NCBI GenBank assembly: GCA_910579425.1
Contig: CAJTVL010000010.1
Coordinates: 1-64,000, forward strand
Direction of reading: 5' to 3'
DNA from: an uncultured Lachnospiraceae bacterium
GTDB lineage: Bacteria; Bacillota; Clostridia; Lachnospirales; Lachnospiraceae
Length of the DNA: 64,000 nt
Within the stretch, counting starts at the first letter, position 1. The number at the start of each line of letters is the position of its first letter. Shown here piece by piece: positions 62,631 to 64,000 of this stretch. The translations under genes and the position numbers were made by a program. The notes beneath the pieces were generated by a model. It saw only the letters and a list, made by a program, of their open reading frames with translations, did no database searches and had not been told where the DNA came from.

Positions 62631-63073
62631 TGGAGAGCCGGGTAGAGCAGGCCGTTGCCACCTTTGAGTCAGGCTATACCTGCGCCCAGTCGGTGTTTGT
62701 CACTTATGCGGATTTGTTTGGTATGGACAGGCAGAGCGCCCTGAAACTGGCAAGCCCTATGGGCGGCGGCGTAGGCAGGATGCGGGAAATCTGCGGCGTG
62801 GTTTCCGCCATGGCGCTTTTGGCGGGCTTAAAGGAAGGAAATACGGATCCTGAAAATGAGGAAGGCAAGGAGAGAATTTATCTTCTTGTGAGAGAGATGG
62901 CGGATCAGTTTAAGGAGAAAAACAATTCCATTATCTGCCGGGAGCTGCTTGGAATTGAAGGAAGAGAGGAGAGCGCCAAGCCCTCTGCGAGAACCAAGGA
63001 GTACTATGCTTCCAGGCCCTGCAGCAGGCTGGTAGCAGAGGCCTCCAGGATTATCGAGGAAAAGCTTTTGTAA
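62630..63073 (+). CDS. C_GCAxxG_C_C family protein
   Basis: A 147-residue protein with the Cys pattern of this redox-type family: Cys in GYTCAQSVF, the reversed-looking REICGVVSAMALLAG (in the place of C-GCAxxG), NSIICRELL and SRPCSRLV. These are usually small putative metal or cofactor-binding proteins. The start at 62630 shares one base with the SEC-C stop; an in-frame TTG-type extension to 62609 is unnecessary. A terminator follows. Confidence 0.8.
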   Translation: MESRVEQAVATFESGYTCAQSVFVTYADLFGMDRQSALKLASPMGGGVGRMREICGVVSAMALLAGLKEGNTDPENEEGKERIYLLVREMADQFKEKNNSIICRELLGIEGREESAKPSARTKEYYASRPCSRLVAEASRIIEEKLL

Positions 63074-63078
63074 TTGGG

Positions 63079-63112
63079 GAAATGCTTCTGTGACAGGGAG
63101 GCATTTCTTTTC
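63079..63112 (+). terminator. Terminator before birA
   Basis: GAAATGC (63079-63085) pairs with GCATTTC (63101-63107), followed by TTTTC. Confidence 0.55.
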
Positions 63113-63133
63113 AGCTTACAGGAAAGAAAGATT

Positions 63134-64000
63134 ATGACCATCAAAGAACAGGTACTATTATTACTGGAAAACCACCGGGAAGAATTCTTTTCCGGGGAGG
63201 AAATTGCGGGAATGCTTTCCGTGTCCCGGGCAGGGGTGTGGAAGGCGGTAAAGACGCTCCAAAAGGAAGGGTATGCCATAGAGGCGGTGAATAACAGAGG
63301 CTATGTGCTGCGAAAAGCGCCGGACGTGCTCTCGGCGGCTTTTATCGGACAGGAGCTTGCAAAGAACGGGATCTCCCTGCATATCCAGGTGGAAAAGCAG
63401 GTGGACTCCACCAACAATGTGCTCAAGCAATATGCCGCCGAGGGAGAGAAGCGGGATATGGTATTGCTTGCGGAAAGGCAGAGCGCAGGAAGAGGCCGCA
63501 GGGGCCGCAGCTTTTACTCGCCGGAGGGCACCGGGCTTTATATGAGCCTGCTTCTTCACCCCCAGGCTCCGCCCCAGGAGGCGGCCATGCTGACCACCCT
63601 GACTGCCGCGGCGGCTGCCAGAGCCGTGGAGGCGGTATCGGGGGAGGAATCGGAGATCAAATGGGTGAACGACGTCCGGATGCGGGGCAAAAAGATTTCG
63701 GGTATTTTGACGGAAGGTTCCTCCTCTTTGGAGGAAGGAAGGCTGGAATATGTGGTGGTTGGGATTGGGATCAATGTCTATGAGCCACAGGAAGGGTTTC
63801 CAAAAGAGGTAAGGGAGGTGGCGGGAGCGGTTTTTGCCAGCCCCGCGCCAAAAGAAAATATGCGCAACCGCTTAGCGGCGGAATTTCTCAAAAATTTCAT
63901 GGAATATTACAGGACCTTTCCCTCCCGCGATTATCTGGAGGAATACCGCAGGCGCTGCTTTGTGATCGGGAAACGCGTCCGCATCCTGATTCCTGGCGGC
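63134..64000 (+). CDS. birA: Bifunctional biotin ligase/biotin operon repressor BirA (partial at window end)
   Basis: 289 codons are open to the window edge. The N-terminus is a winged helix (EEIAGMLSVSRAGVWKAVKTLQKEGY, about 22-47), giving DNA binding, and the ligase domain has VDSTNNVLKQYA, the biotin/ATP loop GRGRRGRSF (about 119-127), SLLLHP, and IKWVNDV with the active-site Lys further in KKISGIL. It joins biotin to carboxylases and, with biotinyl-AMP, represses biotin genes. GAAAG lies upstream of the ATG at 63134. The C-terminal SH3-like domain has just begun at the edge. Confidence 0.95.
   Translation, partial: MTIKEQVLLLLENHREEFFSGEEIAGMLSVSRAGVWKAVKTLQKEGYAIEAVNNRGYVLRKAPDVLSAAFIGQELAKNGISLHIQVEKQVDSTNNVLKQYAAEGEKRDMVLLAERQSAGRGRRGRSFYSPEGTGLYMSLLLHPQAPPQEAAMLTTLTAAAAARAVEAVSGEESEIKWVNDVRMRGKKISGILTEGSSSLEEGRLEYVVVGIGINVYEPQEGFPKEVREVAGAVFASPAPKENMRNRLAAEFLKNFMEYYRTFPSRDYLEEYRRRCFVIGKRVRILIPGG

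Noticed and set aside
1..64000. CRISPR array, tRNA, rRNA, prophage
   Set aside because: No regularly spaced repeats of the right length, no cloverleaf or rRNA-like sequence and no phage structural genes were noticed.

Overview
The window reads as chromosomal DNA of a Gram-positive anaerobe of the Clostridia, most likely Lachnospiraceae and gut-associated. This is inferred from family content: small DUF4250 and DUF4364 proteins, a DUF5722 protein, LytTR/GHKL signalling, several carbohydrate-active enzymes, a C_GCAxxG_C_C protein and AGGAGG-type ribosome sites before most genes. I see no rRNA, tRNA, CRISPR array, prophage module or complete insertion sequence.

Layout. 0-4.4 kb: accessory DNA with an AbrB remnant, a shortened LytTR/DUF3021 pair, a broken acetyltransferase, an overlapping minus-strand trio (two flavodoxin-like reductases and a membrane protein) and a streptothricin-acetyltransferase-like GNAT. 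4.4-9.6 kb: clpB, a DUF4250 protein, a membrane-anchored polysaccharide deacetylase, a 164-bp MITE-like element lying on its stop codon, and a MATE exporter divergent from a LysR regulator. 10.6-18.4 kb: a large PAS hybrid histidine kinase, an AraC regulator split at a run of nine G, an intracellular GH28 enzyme, a solute-binding lipoprotein and a 5'-truncated sugar permease, apparently a decaying pectin-type uptake locus. 18.5-31 kb: sbcD-sbcC, a GH20 hexosaminidase, an AgrA/AgrC-like two-component pair and two overlapping ABC exporter half-genes. 31-36 kb: a DD-carboxypeptidase-like protein, rarA and a membrane-anchored DUF5722 protein. 37-40.5 kb: a minus-strand set containing an ABC-type ATPase plus small TOPRIM protein, a candidate defence pair whose second gene overlaps a radical SAM gene by 4 nt. 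40.6-50 kb: a PadR/HAAS pair, beta-carbonic anhydrase, GNAT, GH2 glycosidase, a methyl-accepting chemotaxis protein and a FliD-like protein. 50-55 kb: two GNATs, a RelE/ParE-type toxin-antitoxin pair and a cluster of gene fragments. 54.9-61.4 kb: a complete Wadjet (JetABCD) anti-plasmid system. 61.5-64 kb: small housekeeping genes and the start of birA.

Two themes stand out. First, accessory DNA carries two nucleic-acid defence modules: Wadjet, and an ATPase/TOPRIM pair resembling but not assigned to PARIS- or RloAB/AbiL-type systems. Second, many accessory genes are broken in one way: a recognisable start and end joined with the middle missing (LytTR, two GNATs, AraC, a chimeric AAA gene, the permease). 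The least explained items are the ATPase/TOPRIM/radical-SAM operon, the 164-bp element, the three phased repeats before the chimeric AAA gene, the G9 tract in the AraC regulator and a possible C-rich small RNA near 61.8 kb. All calls come from reading the sequence; no database search was possible.
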